A stretch of 64,000 nucleotides of DNA, from NCBI RefSeq assembly GCF_001307195.1, contig NZ_CP012808.1, forward strand, positions 682,001 to 746,000. Reading direction: 5' to 3'. The position numbers and the translations under genes were made by a program. The notes below the pieces were generated by a model, which saw only the letters and a list, made by a program, of their open reading frames with translations, did no database searches and was not told the origin of the DNA. The DNA comes from Acinetobacter equi. Its GTDB lineage: Bacteria > Pseudomonadota > Gammaproteobacteria > Pseudomonadales > Moraxellaceae. This document shows, in pieces, positions 62,801 through 64,000 of this stretch. Position 1 is the stretch's first letter. Every line of letters starts with the position of its first letter.

Positions 62801-63680
62801 TAGCAGAGGTAGACAACTCAGAAAATTCTATCAGATCTACAGAATTTTTCTCTCGCTCTTGCTGACATGCACCAAAATCTAAAGTTTTTCGCCATGACTC
62901 TAAATCATCATTTGAGAAAAAATTATCAATAAACTTTTCACTAAAATCCAAATCGACTAGTTTTTCAACATACTCAGTTGGAAATTGCTCAATAATATAC
63001 TCAATATCTTCTTTGAGCCGCTTATTCTCATCTAGCCTTTTTTCAATTTGATTAATATTAGCTTGACTCCAACTTTGCAAAGCAGAGTCATTCAGATATC
63101 CAAGTTCATTGAACTCTATTTTTCCATCGTACACAGCATTGAACAATTCTCTAAAGCCAAACATTGTGGCGCCATCAGCACAAATTAACTCAAACTGATG
63201 ATTTAGTAGTTGTTTAGAAATTTCATTATCTTTGAAAGAGCTCTGATCAATAAAATTCAGTAGGGCTTCATAAATAGCTCTAGGATTCCAAATGTTGTCA
63301 GTCAAAGTTAAATCTTTAGATGAATTATTTAAAGTATCTAGAGATGAATTATGTATTATAAGTAGAATAGAGTCCTTAAAATTTCCTATTTGGCTTGAAA
63401 CATGATCTCTCAAATAAGAAATATAATTTTCTGAATATCCAGAATCACTATCTGAATGAAGTACTGGAATCACTCTACATCCATTTACAATGAAATACTG
63501 AATCTTTTCATTGTGTAAATAGAATGATGATTCTGATGTACGACTAAAAGCTTGGAAAAGTTTTAGACTATTCTCATCATCTGGTGATTTAAAGTGGAGT
63601 TTTTCACCAATTCTTAAGTGATTTTTTGCCCAGTCAAAAAATAATTCAACCAAAAAATCTTCATATTGTTTTTTTGACAT
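59712..63680 (-). pseudogene. dptH: dptH, 5' part: N-terminal region of the DNA phosphorothioation restriction protein
   Basis: 1,322 residues from ATG 63680 (MSKKQYEDFLVEL; GGGG eight bases upstream), overlapping dptG by 20 bp. It ends in twelve Val-Asp-Pro units and a frameshifted DLIL-stop. A PD-(D/E)XK-like motif appears near residue 1,100-1,120 (ISDDVLFV, then LPLEVKVGQ), a plausible nuclease. Together with the ATPase part about 1,770 residues would result, close to known DptH. In PT systems DptFGH restricts unmodified DNA and here would need this joined protein. The start at 63701 (GTG) is a less likely alternative. Confidence 0.85.
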
Positions 63681-64000
63681 AAATTGCATCCCCACTATCA
63701 CTCATTTTTTCAACATTACCCAAACGCTCATAAAAACTGACTAAAGCTTTTCTACTTTCTTTATCAAAGAAAATTCCTCGTAGTTCTAATCCTTTAATAA
63801 CCTCATACAAGCGTAATTTCTCTCTTTCACCAATCACTAAATTTGTTAATAACAATAAATATTCTTGAGTGAGTACAAATACTGTACCTGCACTTCCTCG
63901 AGTCTGTGTAAAAGGCTTTAAGATAATATTTTTAATTGTGCGTACTACATTTGAATTCCGACTTGCCCTAGTTTCACCTTTCTCAAATTGAGCTTTATAT
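63661..64000 (-). CDS. dptG: DptG, C-terminal part (runs off window)
   Basis: The open frame continues past the window edge: YKAQFEKGETRASRNSNVV at 63999-63943, then LTNLVIGEREKLRLYEVIKGLELRG and the end DAIYVKKTI. This is the C-terminus of the restriction subunit DptG, immediately upstream of dptH as expected in dptFGH. dptF should lie beyond position 64000. Partial at the 5' end. Confidence 0.8.
   Translation of the reverse strand, partial: YKAQFEKGETRASRNSNVVRTIKNIILKPFTQTRGSAGTVFVLTQEYLLLLTNLVIGEREKLRLYEVIKGLELRGIFFDKESRKALVSFYERLGNVEKMSDSGDAIYVKKTI

Overview
The window is a stretch of AT-rich gammaproteobacterial chromosome. Gene content and protein sequence suggest Acinetobacter: zur-znuCB divergent from znuA, an Acinetobacter-type VgrG, the def-LysM-dprA-tsaC group and the complete F1Fo ATP synthase operon atpIBEFHAGDC. 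This species call rests on recognition, not on a database search.

Bases 1-47,400 are mainly core genome: an OprC-like copper receptor with a DUF2946 partner, peptide deformylase, LysM protein, dprA, tsaC, an EamA exporter, glutathione peroxidase, a broken adhP (nonsense codon), pirin, lipoproteins, the atp operon, zinc uptake with a palindromic Zur site, LysE exporters, a Dyp peroxidase, malic enzyme, argS, guaA, DedA, SirB2 and BolA, ending at two tandem tRNA-Gly(GCC) genes. Two accessory insertions interrupt the core. At 25,500-32,800 is a type VI secretion vgrG-effector-immunity cluster. Its VgrG reading frame has an early stop codon. Its effector joins LysM, a GH19-like muramidase and an NlpC/P60-like domain. 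An extra lipoprotein gene there is bracketed by a 103-bp duplication of the peroxidase 3' end. At 39,255-41,675 is a lone RloC/PrrC-like ATPase, a candidate anticodon nuclease.

From 47,314 to the end lies a mobile island that probably integrated at the second tRNA-Gly gene. It holds an XRE regulator, an excisionase-like protein, a tyrosine integrase, a DUF1376 protein and a DnaC-like helicase loader, which together look like a phage satellite or replicating island. The cargo is a DNA phosphorothioation system: dndBCDE on the + strand (no dndA) and, facing it on the - strand, the restriction operon dptG-dptH (dptF presumably beyond the window end).

Two features of the restriction operon stand out. 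First, dptH contains a 48-unit, 9-bp tandem repeat encoding a (Val-Asp-Pro)n linker between its N-terminal part, which has a PD-(D/E)XK-like motif, and its HerA/FtsK-type ATPase part. Two irregular units (8 bp and 14 bp) break the reading frame, so as written the gene is split. Second, three extra genes follow dptH in the same operon: a 111-aa protein of unknown function, a GIY-YIG nuclease-like protein and a second DGQHR (DndB-like) protein. They are not part of the canonical DndFGH/DptFGH set and are the best candidates for an undescribed accessory module.
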